NCBI RefSeq assembly: GCF_020085105.1
Contig: NC_058042.1
Span: 22,713,501-22,777,500 of the forward strand
Direction: 5' to 3'
Origin: Siniperca chuatsi
Lineage: Eukaryota; Chordata; Actinopteri; Centrarchiformes; Sinipercidae
Length of the DNA: 64,000 nucleotides
In this document: positions 37,626 to 50,439 of the stretch, piece after piece
How the letters are laid out: every line of letters begins with the position of its first letter
Numbering within the stretch: position 1 is the first letter of the stretch
The notes under the pieces: model-generated
The model's database searches: none
Told to the model about the DNA's origin: nothing
What the model saw: only the letters and a program-made list of their open reading frames with translations
Program-made: the position numbers and the translations under genes

Positions 37626-38202
37626 AAAAACACAGCGATTACTTGATAGAATTCAACTGCATTTCTGGCTCCAAGCCGTCAGTAAATGGTCATGACACAT
37701 ATCATGACAAAATAGTTTTCATGTGTACCCCAGGAGTTCTCCAAGATCAAGAGTTTCAATGCTAACAATGTACACATGGCACTTCAAATAGAAAAGATCA
37801 GCCAAATAGGATGCTCTACTATCCAAGTCGACACACACACACACACACACACACAATCACGCCATACCCAGCTGAATACATACCATCCCTGCTTCTGCAA
37901 CACATGCAGTACCAAGCTCCAGCTGTTTCCAGTTCCATTTTTACACATGTAACATCATCTTCATCTTGCTCTCTTTTTTACTCACACATCCAGAACATTG
38001 TAGTCATGATATTTGGTGGCTGCTATTCTTAGCTTTTTGGCATGACACTGTACACACTCATCCCTACATTAACACCCCTGCAAAAACACACGCACAGTAG
38101 CAGCAGAACAGCACGTCAGCTTAAGGACTGGGCTGCCAACAGAAGTACCAGGGAGCAGAGTGATTTAAATTAGACTGGATAGCTTTCAAGAGTGATAGAG
38201 CG

Positions 38203-38355
38203 TCTTGTTGGCCTTGAGGTTATGATGCATACCATATGTTGAAAGTGTCCCTGGTTCACTTCCAGCTGGGAACCTTAATTCCATGTCACACACTGTCTTT
38301 ATCAGTAATTCCTGTCTGTCTCTATTATCTATCAATAAAGGCTAAAATGCAAATA
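38203..38355 (+). repeat. Degraded tRNA-derived SINE
   Basis: It shares the tail 'tcaataaaggctaaaatg' and the middle 'gtccctggttcacttcc' with the SINE family at 34999. The A-box end is eroded. Confidence 0.5.
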
Positions 38356-38985
38356 AAAAGCAGCAGTTAATGTAAGAGATACCCACCCAATCATACACAC
38401 ATTATCCTTTTACTGTCACTTCCCTTTACTAGCATCCAGAAAGATGTAAAAACAATGGAGAACAGACAGGGTTATGAGTACATGATGCCAGCAATGACAG
38501 TGAAGGTGCAGCAGCAGAAAGCCTTCAGAACACAGTTACTAATGTGTCATGGGCACATCCTACACTGTATGGTCCAAAAACCTCAGACAAGGTAAGTATT
38601 GTCTGAAGGTTTAAGTTACTAAGACATTTCCAATAAAATACTTAATTATTTTAAGTGGACTGTGTAGGAAATTTTCTTTTCAAAATAAATCTCTAAAAGT
38701 ATGTGGACATCCAAACATTAAACACACGTGATTTTTGAATATCTCATTCCAAAACCATAGGCGTTAATAAGGACTTGCCCCACCTTTGCTGCTCTAAGAG
38801 CATTCACTACCATTCATAACCCATTCTACAGCAAATGTTTGCCAATGGAGATTGCAAGGGCATATGCTTGATTTTGTGCACTTTTTAGCAATGGGTGTGC
38901 CTGAGGCAGCTCTACCTACAAATAATTTTAAGATATAGTGCAAATAGCAGAAGCCTCTCCTATCTTTAGTGTTTAATAAATGTGC

Positions 38986-38991
38986 TTTATT
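38986..38991 (-). terminator. ddias: Candidate ddias polyadenylation signal
   Basis: TTTATT on the + strand (AATAAA on the minus strand) lies about 200 bases downstream of the ddias stop codon. Confidence 0.4.
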
Positions 38992-39188
38992 CTTAGATCC
39001 TTCAGCACAGAGTTGGAGTACCAGCAACAGTACCGCTAGTAGTAACAGCAGTAGTACTCTTTCAACACAACAGTAAGTCTATTATAACTTGGGTTGCCAG
39101 CCTGAAATACACAAAAACAAACAAACAAAAAAAAAACAATCTTACATCTGATTCTTGCATCAATTTGTAAAGTCCATTTGCAACGGAA

Positions 39189-42100
39189 TCAGTCAGAAAA
39201 CAGATCTCTAGACCAATCACATGCCTCGTTCTCATCATCAAGCAGGGAACAATTAGATCCATCCAGACTCCCCTCAACAGTTTCAGGGTCACAATTCCCT
39301 GTTTGTGCCAGACCTCTCTGTGATGATGTGAGAGGTTGATCCAACAGAATTCTCTTGCAATTAACTCCATCTCCCTGCTTTCCTTCCCAAGTACAACCCG
39401 AATTACTGTTGCTGTTATCAGTCTGCCTTCTTCTTCTGAGCTTCAAACTAAGTTGTGTTTTAGCAGCAGGAGTAGGAGGAACAATAATGACTTCATTGTC
39501 CTCATAATCACACACAGTCACATCACAATCACTGGAGTCACATTTGTGGTTGCTCCTTCCTGTTGACCCTGTGGTTAGAGCTCCTCTCTGGATCCTCAGG
39601 TGCTGCTGAGCTAGCAGATGGTTTTTATGCCTGTCTGGTTTGCAGAACCTCCTTTTTGGGGTAAATCTGTGGCTGTGGCTGCTAGATGTCGTACCCCACA
39701 CCAAGTTTTCGTTTTTAGACTCCCTCCCACACTGGGGCAGCTGGTTAGCACTGACACAGTTTGATTTACAAAGAGAAGAGGTGATTTTGGCTGGCTTTTT
39801 ACTATCCAATTCAGTCAGATTTCCGTAAAAAACACACAAATCTCGACTGTCAGGTTGTGAACTGAATTCTTCTAATGTCAAGGTTCTGTATGTGGAGGCA
39901 GGTGACCCTGATACAACATCTACTTTTACAATGGGGGTGGACTGAGAGGGAGGGATGAAGTCAAGATCTTGTGTGCCTGGTGGAATTAAACTGTCTCTGT
40001 TAATGCATTTATTATGTTTCAGTTTCTGTTTGTCTGGCGTTGAATGTGGGACATTACACTTTTCACTCCTCCGGTGCTGTTTATCTGGCTTGGAAAGCAG
40101 TGGGCAAGCTTCTATGGTCATCCTGACAGTTTCTGCATGCATGTTGAGAGGGTTTGTGTTCATATCGATCATGAGTGAGCTACTGAATAGGTCTGCTGAA
40201 CAATTGTAGGTATCCCCTTCAAGCTGCTCTTCTTCATTTTCAAAAAACAGAGAACTAGCTTTCTCATCCTCTTGATTACACTCGTGGAAACAAATGTTTC
40301 TGGCTTGACTTTTGTCTACACATCCAACAGAGCTCTTACATTTCTGCTCAGATAAATCACATGTGTCACCTTTATTGAGTGCAGGTGTATTAGTGATATT
40401 CAGTAATATCTGTGAGTGGCTGTTGGTTATCTGTGTGTTACTTTGACAAACAGAAGTTGATTTTATTGATAGGTTCTTGTCTTGTGAGCTGATTTCCAGG
40501 TAGTTTCTTGCTGTTTCTTTCTGATTTTGCACACTGATATGAGGCTCTGTTTCACCAACAATGTCAAAATGTTTCTTTTCCTCACATAAAAAATCTGTAA
40601 GACTCTCTGAAAAAGGCAAATCCTCCCAAGCCAAGGAGCTTGACAAACATGTTGTGGTGAATTGTCTGGTAGAAAACCCCTTCGCCTTGGAGCAGTTGTG
40701 GACAGGTGGGGAGGGACTGAACCAACTCTTCGGGATGGGGGTGTTTCCAACAGCTTTCTCAAGAGATGAGTATGGGTATTTGGCAAATGACGGACTATTG
40801 TAAGAACTACACTCTAGAGAAAGAAGAGGTGACAGCACTGTCTCCTCAGTGACTTTATGGTTCTCCAGGCAGCCTCTCCGTGCATGATGTGGTGTTTTGT
40901 TGTTGTCTGTCTGTCTGCTGTTCTCATCTCCACTGTCCTGGGTACTGCAGCCTTCCTCCTGCTCTGCTGATGAAGTAACTAGTCCTAGTGATTGTTCCCA
41001 TGGAGGGGTGGGAGTAAGGGGGCAGTCTTTGTGCTGTGATCTAGGATGAAAACAAAAGTGAATAATTCATCGAGTGACATCACCTGACACAGGTTTACAC
41101 TGAAAATGACTACTTTTGCATAAGTAAATGTTATAGTGCAATGGCCGTAAAACTAATTAAATGCTGTAACTCGCTGGCTGAAATGCAAGAAAAAAAATGA
41201 AAGGCACATGTGAAGTATAAAGATAAAACAGCATATATAACTAGTTATAACTTGTTTTAACAGTACATAGGGAGGATCAAGAGAAGACTTAAAGAGAGTT
41301 TCAAAAGTGTTACAGAACATAAACATGACGTCGGTACAGGCAGGTTTGACTGTCCATGGCGAGACAGCCTCGTCTCCTGTTTTAACGTCTTTTTGATATA
41401 ACTCATAAAGACCTTCAAGTTTATTCTCTGCAATTTCAGTGCCTTGAATCTGTATTTTCTTCCTCTCCAAAAAACACTTTCAAGTAAGGAAAAACTTTTT
41501 GAGGCACAGTTACTTGTCACTAGTCAAACTAGTGAGCTTGTATTTTGTGTTGTTTTTACTTTGACTTCAGATTGAGTCGGTCTCACTAATTCCCAAATTT
41601 AAATTTGTTTCTGGCCCCAACAGAGTCTACCCTTGATATAACATACTGAGAATTATCAGATAGAAAGCAATAGTTCATCCTCAGTAGCTTCTTCGTGTCG
41701 TACCTTTGCAGTGATTGGGAAAGAAGACCTGAGGCAGAAAGTGTGGCATTATTGAAGCTGCTGGCTGGAGAATGACGTGGAATCAGCAGCAGGGTTGCTG
41801 CTAGGGGAACGGAGGTCTTGCTGGGATCAGTGGATCCTAGCTCATATTCTGCAGCTTTCTGAAGAAGGATCTGATAATAACTGACCACTGTGCAGCCTCC
41901 CAAGCCTGTAGCTTTGGGGAGAATCATCTGACTGGCGATCAACTGGACTGTGTCTTTACTGCTGGAGCAATTCGCAACAGGCCCTCCTAACCAAGGCCCT
42001 CTTTCTGTTTCAGTTACCTGAAAGACACAGACAAGACCAGGGGAGAGCAAGCAGCCTGAATACAAATGAAATCTAATAAAACACACATTTTGGACATGTT

Positions 42101-43112
42101 GTTCAAATACATATGATTATAACCCGACCAATACTGGATTTGAGGTAAATACTTATATTGACATTCGAGTGTTAAAAAAAATAAATAAAAAAAAATCAAT
42201 AATATATTTGCCAATCTTAGTTTTTTTTTTTTTTAAACAAATAAACAAACAATCTTAATACTGATCCCTTAGATTTGTTTTTAGCCATACTAGCAGCATG
42301 GCTGTAGGGATAGAAATGTCGGTCTGTCGGTTGGTCGGTCTCCTACTTTGGTCTGGACTGAAATATCTCAACAACTACTTGACACACATTACACTGTCTT
42401 CTAGGATTTCATGGAATTGTACTGTTACTTCTGTCTAAGTTGGTGTGGGTTCACAACTGGCAGGTTTGTTGGGTTTTTTAAGGTTGAGATTTAGTCAAAT
42501 ACAAAATGACATTTAAACAGGTGGGTCTCGGTTTGCTTGGAGACTAAAAATGACCAAAAAGATATTTGAGAAGGCTAAACCGTCGGCCATATGGCCTAAT
42601 ACGTTTTAACCCCTTAGTGAGTCCAAAGATCATATAAAAAGCCAAAAAAAAAAGTCAGTAGTCTTTGTCAAGATTTCTTGATGTTTGTTAACATGTTATA
42701 CAAATCTCTTGGAAATAATACTATAGTTGTAAACTAAAAACTTCACTATCCAATTTCAGCCTGGTATCAAGCTGATATTAAAAACCAATATCAGTATTGG
42801 TACATGCATAACCCAATAAGATATCCAATACCCAATTGCAAGTGTACCTTTATACCAAAGATGAAATGTCTGCCAATGAAACAGTCCTTGACAGCCTTCA
42901 CCAACAATGTGGATCTGGTTGATTCTCCAACTGGTCCCTCCGCATTCTCTACCAACCTACCAAATTACAGAGACAGCAAAACTGCACACTGTTTTTAACT
43001 AAACTGGCAAACAGAAAAGACGCTGATAATAAGTTGAGCTTTTAAAATGTGCCTCATTAAACACTGGTAAATTAAAGTTAACGTTAGAGAGCGACAGTGA
43101 TTGGTCAGGTTT

Positions 43113-43168
<56 letters not shown>

Positions 43169-44426
43169 TTATGGCCTTTTCTATAATTCCCTCAGACAAG
43201 CACAGGGTTTACCACAGTGTTTTCTAGCAGAGTTATGCTACCTCGGCTGAAACAAAACCTTCCACTAACAACGTTATAAGTTTTACTAATAACATAATAC
43301 TTTTCTGAAATAAAACATTAAACTACCAGATGCCATATTTAATACGTGTCACTGTTGTTTAGGCCACCGTCTACTAACTAAACTGATCATGATACAAGAT
43401 GTGTCAGTATCTGGTTGGCTTACTACCTCTGCTTAATCATTTCCTAGAGGAAATGCTGCAACATACTGCTTCCAAACCCAGGAGTAAAGCCATCTCATTC
43501 TATATAAGGAGCAATCAACACAGAGACTTGTACAAAAAAATAATGTCAGATAGTAACTGGAGGGGTCATTGAAACCAGACTTGTATAAGTAAGGTGTTCA
43601 ATATGCAGTGTAAATGATGCTTCAGATACAGAGTAACATGCAAAAGTATGTTTAAGATAGCTTTAAATTTCCTGCAATACAATAAAACAGTAAATTTGGT
43701 TGTCAAATTTAATCCAAACAACAACAAAAAAGGATGTTCATACTTAAAATGTATATACAATCAACTGATGGAATTCTGGCAAAGTAATACATTGCAGAAA
43801 TTTGGAGTTGCTTGAAAGATCATTTTCCATGCTCACCTCTGCAAACCACTTGCATGAATGCCAAAGAATGGGTTCAAGCAGGTTCCAAATACTGTTAGTC
43901 CAAATATGCATGTGTCCCGGGCCACCCTCAGTGACAGACGATATCTGTGATCAACCTGTTCCCTCAGACAGCTGTAACCACACTTGGAGCATCTGCATCT
44001 GTGGTCGGTACACAGAGAAGACAAATGCACATGTGTCCATGTGAAAGTGAGTGGGATGAAGTTATATGAGTTAATTTGCATTGTAGGTAAAGGTTTTGCT
44101 TTTCCGTGTAAAATACATCAAGAAATGAATATATTCATTTTCAATTTTAAGCTAATTCCGATACAGCCTTGACATAATAAAGTACTAGTATTCATTTTTA
44201 GTTCAGTTTTTGAATAATTAACTTAGTCATAGTAAAGTTTTGAAAATACAATCCATGGACCCTCTGAAACAAAAGTCTTTTGCGTTGCTTGTTTGCGTTT
44301 TTACCTCGTCGTGTCCTGCTGTTCAACATAAATCCTCGAGAAGCAGCCTTTACAGCACGGATAAAACACACAGGCATCTTGCAGAGACAGAACAGCACAG
44401 TCCACCAGAGCCCGTCTAACAGACAT
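39189..44426 (-). CDS. ddias: DNA damage-induced apoptosis suppressor (noxin), 5 coding exons, 852 aa
   Basis: DDIAS/noxin is a stress-induced nuclear and cytoplasmic protein that protects cells from apoptosis after DNA damage; its N-terminus resembles the zinc-ribbon OB fold of RPA1. Coding exons on the minus strand: 44426-44305, 43998-43837, 42956-42848, 42017-41704 and 41040-39189, totalling 2,559 nt with matching phases. The N-terminus reads MSVRRALVDCAVLSLQD, then YPCCKGCFSRI (Cys25, Cys28) and CRCSKCG (Cys44, Cys47), a CxxC..CxxC zinc ribbon. It continues YRLSLRVARDTCIFGLTVFG and FFGIHASGLQR, the strongly conserved OB-fold part. Further family marks are KAVKDCFIGRHFIFG, DLPFSESLTDFL, IPPSQSTPI and the C-terminal WSRDLFSD. 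The large last exon is otherwise poorly conserved and Ser-rich. The exon at 42956-42848 is short and easily missed; without it the frame hits a stop. Confidence 0.92.
42280..42420 (+). repeat. Family 1 MITE fragment in a ddias intron
   Basis: TTTTTAGCCATACTAGCAGC opens the copy and 'ctggactgaaatatctcaac' follows, matching the left half of the element at 5355. The right half is absent. It lies in the ddias intron between the exons at 42956-42848 and 42017-41704. Confidence 0.6.
43114..43165. repeat. (GA)n microsatellite
   Basis: About 52 bases of GA dinucleotides, in a ddias intron. Confidence 0.97.
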
Positions 44427-45662
44427 TACTAGTCTGCTAAGTATTACTCTGAGGCACGGACACTTGGCTGCAGCTAGCCGGCTAACTGAAACGTCTCACA
44501 AAACGCACCAGTCTTATATTCACTACGGCAACAACCTCGATACTAACAACTGAATATGGAACCACATGTGATTCAAAGCTAAAAAACACAAAATTAGACC
44601 ATTTCTAACTCTTAACGTCTATTAAGCTTTCTGAAAATACTCATTTGCAAACACAACGTACTTTTTTTTCTTCTTGTTTTGATTTACCGGTGGTTGGAGA
44701 GCCAGCTTGTGGGCACATTACCGCCACCTACTGGATTGGATGTGGAACAGTAGATTGAAAGTAAAAAAATCAATTCTCTGCTAAATCTGTAGGAATTGTA
44801 ACACTTTCAAAAGCTTTTATTGATATGCATTTCACTTACTTATAGATATAGCATAAAATGTATCAAAGGGACACAGGATAAGACCCTGGGAAATCCATTT
44901 ATTTCTGTGTTTGAATTTGTGTCTGATTCTGTACTACATAGTGCTACAAATTTTTCAAGATGCATCAAAAAATGCTCCATATTTTTGTGGATATGACTTT
45001 ACACAACACAAATTTAAAAAATGCATTTTGTGGATAGTGAAATATTTGTGTATTATGGTACACATTTGTGGATTGTCTTCTGTGGGTTAAAAAAAAAAGT
45101 CCAACAAAAACTTCCAGAGACGTGCAGCTAACTTAGCTGCACAATATGTGTCTGCATGTGACAAACTGAGGGACACATAGTTAACACAGCAACACTGAAT
45201 ATGACAAATAATTATCCTGATAATATCCTGACATAGCCTGTCACACACACACACACACACACACATTATGGGTGATGGTGAAATGTTATTTGTTGTAAAA
45301 AAACAAACAAACATAAGCAGCGAGGAGAGAGTTAAAATGGAAGTAGAGGGTTAATGAATGAGGAAGGTGCTGTTTGTGTGTACATTGTACGGTTTGTGTA
45401 TGGTTTGTGTCTTTTAGAGCATAAATGTGTGTGCATGTTCCTGATGTACCTGTGAATCATCTGTAAATAGAGCAATATCACCCCCCATATAGTATAATCC
45501 TTGTGTTTTGCTGGGATTGGCTCTATTCCGTCATTGTTTGGGGTCCCACACATCCCACTGCCGAAGTGGTGAACCCTTCCATTACACATTTGATGGGTGT
45601 GACAAATACAGAATGCCCTTAATGCATTGTTATTAAATAAGGAAATATTTCATGTTTTATAA
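44427..45662. other. ddias: Upstream region of ddias
   Basis: The minus-strand ddias promoter should lie just above 44426. A 'ccgccacctactgg' phrase near 44720 is frequent in teleost intergenic repeats. A (CA)n tract is at 45242-45265. No exon is recognised. Confidence 0.4.
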
Positions 45663-46004
45663 TGCTATAATGATTTACCAGGATACAGTGGCCTTGGTTT
45701 TCAATATGGGGCTGGTCTTGGGGGTATTTTTCGTGGCTTGTTTAGACTTGCATTTCCCTTGCTCAAGAAAAGATTTACCGTCGCAGCACCGCATTTAAAG
45801 ACAGCAGCTAATAACATTGTTTCTGATGTTATCACCAACGTCATGAGTCACAGCAACAAACAGCAACAGGGATCAGGAATAATGGCTATATCACATCAAC
45901 CAATAAAACGTCCGCCTGGACAAAGAGGAAGTTACCAACCAAAGAGGCGTCGCCGAATATTAAATAAGAAGAACAAGGAGAAGCAAGTCGGCAAGATGTC
46001 GTAA
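45663..46004 (+). pseudogene. Polinton/adintovirus-like small virion-protein ORF (endogenous remnant)
   Basis: An open frame of 113 codons plus stop runs from just after a TAA (first codon 45663; first ATG 45738). It reads YSGLGFQYGAGLGGIFRGLF, then a hydrophobic/basic helix with AFPLLKKRF, and ends in a very basic tail (PKRRRRILNKKNKEKQ). The layout of a YSG..GxGxGxxFRGLF-type head, an amphipathic helix and a basic C-terminus is what I recall of small virion or membrane-active proteins in Maverick/Polinton and adintovirus-type elements endogenous to fish. This is family-level recognition only. No capsid, polymerase, protease, ATPase or integrase gene is visible nearby, so it is a lone remnant, although the frame itself is intact. 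Confidence 0.55.
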
Positions 46005-46283
46005 GGCAAAAGATATATTCTAGCAGGAATAGCTTTGGTATCCATTTAAATTAAATAATTTTATCCTAAGAATTATTATTCTTATCTGTCACAGTTACAT
46101 TTTCATACATTTATCAATCTTTTGCACTAATGTCTACTTTTGCTTCATTATCTCCAGCCCTTTAACTAGGCGCTCCACATCTTGCTTTTCACACAAATGA
46201 TTAACCATTGAACATGAGTTAGGCACAGCATTACTTAGTCCGGAATGAATGTGTGTACACAGCGTGGATTCAACGCCCTCCCA

Positions 46284-46288
46284 AACAC

Positions 46289-46328
<40 letters not shown>
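46284..46328. repeat. (CA)n microsatellite
   Basis: About 45 bases of CA repeats with one G interruption. Confidence 0.95.
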
Positions 46329-46330
<2 letters not shown>

Positions 46331-47500
46331 TTTATTCTCTCTTTGCTATGCATCTGCTGTACTGTACATTCAGTGCAGTTGGAATGTTTTGCTGCAATGA
46401 TACAACGACCCAATGGAGATTATTAAGGTCATGGAGATAATTAAGGTTTCACCTATCTTTCATCTTCTTATCTGATCTAATCCAACATAATGTAATATGA
46501 CACACAGCAGATCAGTGGCATAGACCTGGCATTCTAATTTCTCTGCAAATGCAGTAGAAATTGCATTTAGATAGGACATTAGTGGATTTCAGCACAGACG
46601 TCTAAACACCCTACAGTACAGGATATGATTTGGAAACATTTTCCATATAGAGAAGTCATCCTCTTATCTCTTTTGGATACATGTATGCTTGTATTTATCC
46701 CTATCCTGACAGAATCTTAATGCAACTTCTATAAATAGTTTCAAAATTAATCATACCTCATTTAGTTCATTTACATGCATACTGGTATCCTGATTGTGAC
46801 TAAATATCCCACTGATGTGTTTGGTCATTAAACATCATATTCAAAAAACAAAATAAGCTCTTGTTCTGGTTTGGAGAACCCTGAATATACTCTGTGGGGT
46901 AAGCTTGATTGTTACAGAGTCACCTTGAGGTCAATGAGTGTCATTATATGTGCCTGAGTAGTGGGGTGAAATTTGCAACCCACTTGCCAATTTTTGTTTT
47001 TGTTCTTTCTAGTTCTTACAGTTTTTGCTGCACAAACACTTTTTAGCAGAAAAAAATAAAAAGGGATCACAATAGACAACCTTTGACTTAAAATGACCTC
47101 AGTGAGCACTTGAAAACACAACACATGCATAAATTGCCACATTGTTGGCAACTAGTATTTGGCCATCTGGGGATTCAAATCCTGAATCCCGGTGCGCAGT
47201 CTTGCTAAGTTGCGAGCTCGGCCACCTTGCGCCCTTCTCAGTGCCTGTTTGTGCACTACAGAGAGAATTCTCAGGGGCTGCCTCTATCCGTACTGTGCCT
47301 GTCACACTGGCTGTGTGAGGCTGTTTCACAGGCATATCTCTCCTCTGGGATGGATCCTCCAGAGCGCACTCCACCAGAGGGATTTCATCCTCGATGGCTT
47401 TGCATGGAGGAATGACAGTGGAAGACATTTGCACTGCAGCTTCATGGTCTTCCCCCTGTTCTTTCATTCGCTTCTATCTGTGGGATGTTTCCCGCTTCTC
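46329..47500. other. Intergenic stretch without recognisable content
   Basis: No exon, RNA gene or clear repeat family could be supported. Short overlapping open frames near 47100-47540 lack any family signature. Confidence 0.4.
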
Positions 47501-47509
47501 TATGGCTCA

Positions 47510-47935
47510 CTCTGTACTGAGTGTTTTATCAGTGATCAGTGATTGTTTGAAGGGATTCGCTGCGTAACCATCATGCACAACCACCATTTCAGCTTTGTCA
47601 CAGCAGTGGGCTTTATTTATTCCCAGCCCACATCCCCTCACGGAGAATATTGGATATTCTACTATGATGTGCCATTGAGGCACATATGGGGTTCTGTGAT
47701 GTGCCGTCGTGCATGAGGCACTGGCTGGGCATGGAACGCCTTTTATTTCGTCTGTGAAGTAGGATGTGTTTATGGTACCGGACGTACCCAGTGAGGTGCG
47801 GACCATATCCTGCTTCACCCATAACTCACTAGCAATAGCCTTAGAGAGCGAAGCCTATTCAAAATAGAACGTTAGTTTCGTAATGTAACTCCAGATTCTA
47901 GTATAGGCGCAGCCCTCTAAGTTCTGGGCCTCACT
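47510..47935. repeat. Probable retroelement-derived repeat with imperfect inverted unit
   Basis: Between 47838 and 47922, 'ccttagagagcgaagcctat' and 'ataggcgcagccctctaag' form an imperfect inverted pair. They flank 'agaacgttagtttcgtaatgt', a phrase type I associate with dispersed teleost retroelement sequence. The identity of the element is not established. Confidence 0.35.
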
Positions 47936-48719
47936 GGCTCCTTAAATAGCTGAAGAAAAATTTGTTTATTTTGGGAGCCGATTGTCCGGGCTTATAGTCC
48001 AATTTATACACAAGGTGAGAGCCAAATAACAGGTGGCCATGGGCTAAAGTTTTTTCAGTCCTGTGCGTGCGAGGGATAAACCTACTAGTGATAGGACAAT
48101 GTTCCCTCTTGATCCTTCCATTCGCGTTAGCCTCTGCAGTGCCAGCACATCCATCATGCAGCATTACACACAAGTGTCACCACAGTATTTATGTTTACTG
48201 ATTATTTCACACCTTGCCAAAATGACCGCGTCAGTGGTATCCCCCCATCCTGGGATATCATTTGAAGGTGGAAGTTTGACAGTTTTTTTTTTTGTGGGTG
48301 TAGTTATGATCAGGACTGATAATGTCGATATGGAGTGTGAACGATTGTGCGAGAGCTGTCACTGGCTTTAATTCCAGACTTTGCTAATTTACTTTAATCC
48401 ATATGTGCAGGTGGTGATGAGCTGGGCGCACACACAGTCATGTTCACTGAAGCGATTTTACAGAAAAAACTGACTAAAATTGTACTTTGTGATATATGCA
48501 CAGTAAGATATTAAAAACTACTGACACTCTGTTCTGCAATTCTTTAATGCTATTTGATGTGGGCCTACTACATTCGATAATGATTTCATCAGTCCAGCCC
48601 TGTCCTCTGCGCTCCAGGGGTGGGGAATGTGAAGGTGAGAGCCTGTTGAAACTGAGCGGACTTTGATTTAAGATTTGAGTTGGCTTAGATCTTTTACAAC
48701 TGAACGGTATCGTAGTGGA

Positions 48720-50141
48720 TGTCACGCAAGGGAGCAGGGACCATAAGGAATAGGACCAAAATGCAGACGCAATTCAATTTATTACGGAAAAGGCTTACAT
48801 GGATAGTCAGGCAGGCAGGTCCAAATCGGGAAGGCAGTCTAAGACAAGCAAACAAATCAGACAAGGAGCAGGCAATAAACAAAATCCAAAAGTCGAGGCG
48901 AGGTCCAAGCAAACGCAGAAGATCTCAGGCGGACGGCCCGGGGGCTGGACAGAAGAGCAGACCAAGTCAGGGTGGCACCCCAGAGGCAGGGCTGAAAGGC
49001 AGAGTGATGACCAGACGTACTGAGCAACTCATGAGGTCTGCAATGAAGGCGAAACCCTGCAGGAGGCTGGACTAAACCAGTGACAAAGACCAAAACCATC
49101 TGGAGGTCTGGCGGAATGCCGGCTGTGCAGGTCGAACCCTTATGGAGGCCAGCGGTGCAGCTGGAGAACAAGATCAGGGCCTGGCGACAGGGCAGCAGGA
49201 CAGGAAGCCAGCGATGGGGAGACTGGTAGAGGAGCCAGCGGAACCTGTGATGCCAGGGAACCGGGAGCCTGCCGCTGTGGTGGAACATGCCTGCAGCCGC
49301 TGTCCAGGTGGAACATGGGGAGGGGCAGCTGCTGACGATCTGGGGCGCTAGCAGAGTCCCTTGGGGCGCTGGGCAGCTGAGTCCCTCAGCCGTGGGCAGC
49401 TGTGATCGGGAACCCAGGGGTTTCAGCGGCAACGGGCTGAGGTGCCAGCTGGTTAGCAGGCTGAGATGCAGAATGGAGTATGCAGGAGGTAGGGATGCAG
49501 GGATATCTGCTGGGAACTAGCAAGCTGGGGTACAGGCTGATGATTGGCAGGCCCACCAAGAGCCAGGTGGGTGCCCAGGTACGGGTTCCGAGCTGGGACC
49601 GGCTCAGGACAGGCAGATTGCAGGCTAACATATCCGATCCTGACTGACAGAGGGCTAGTAGCCTGGCTGCTAGCAGGCCAGAAGTGAGGCTGGTTGTTAA
49701 CAGGCCAGGAGTGAGGCTGAGGACCGGGGGCATTCATGAAGTCCTTGGCCCACACTCAGGTACCTTGGCCTAGTCAGGCAGGCAGAGGTCCAAATTGGGA
49801 AGGCAATCCAAGACAAGCAAACAAGGTTTGATCAGACAAGGAGCAAGCAATAAACAAAATCCAAAAGTCAAGGCAACGTCCAAGAGACTCAGGAGAAGTA
49901 CAGGAAACACGGTTAGGACACCTGATGTGTAGACCACATACCACTGCTGATGCAAATGATTATGACAATGAACAAAGGAAAAAAACCTGGACTAAATACA
50001 TTTAGGTAGAGGAGACAACGAGACACAGGTGCAATAAATCAAGGCGGGGCCAACAATCTAAACTGGAAGGAAGTAAAACCACAAGACAAACGAGGAGAAC
50101 ACTTCAAAATAAAACAGGATAAAACCCCAAAACTATGACAG
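48720..50141. mobile_element. Non-autonomous element with short TGTCA/TGACA ends and internal direct repeats
   Basis: The left end TGTCACGCAAGGGAGCAGGG and the right end '..aaaactatgacag' give a short inverted TGTCA..TGACA pair. A ~107-bp segment beginning 'tagtcaggcaggcag' occurs twice in direct orientation (48804-48908 and 49771-49884, roughly 85-90% alike by eye). The GC-rich middle (48910-49760) is full of CAGG/CTGG-type short repeats. Long open frames here on both strands are a composition effect and show no protein family. Confidence 0.6.
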
Positions 50142-50439
50142 AAAGGTGCTTAAGGAATAGTTATGGGTCACTACAAGCGCAAGTACAAATAACATTGCTA
50201 GTTTGAATGTTTATGATAACGAGGTACCTTAATTAACGTTTGATATTAAATGAAATTAAATGTATGAGAGGCATCATTATACAGTCTGGCTACAATTCAT
50301 CACCTCACCATCTGTGCCAAAATGTGCATATGCATGGGTCAGCGTGTACATACAGGTGTGCACATTCTCCCATCAGGTTTGGTTTTATAGATCACATCTT
50401 TTGCATGGGAAGTAGCATACACCTCTTTCAGGCCCTGGT

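Noticed and set aside
44198-44398. Minus-strand frame beginning MPVCFIRAVKAASRG as the ddias N-terminus
   Set aside because: The other frame from the ATG at 44426 gives the conserved YPCCKGCFSRI and joins the next exon in phase, so this frame is a shadow.
47099-47822. Overlapping ORFs of 60-120 codons on both strands
   Set aside because: No family signature, and frames on opposite strands compete. The region looks repeat-derived.
48719-49955. Long overlapping open frames on both strands as genes
   Set aside because: They follow the GC-rich, CAGG-dense composition of a repeat element and show no protein family, splice pattern or conservation signature.
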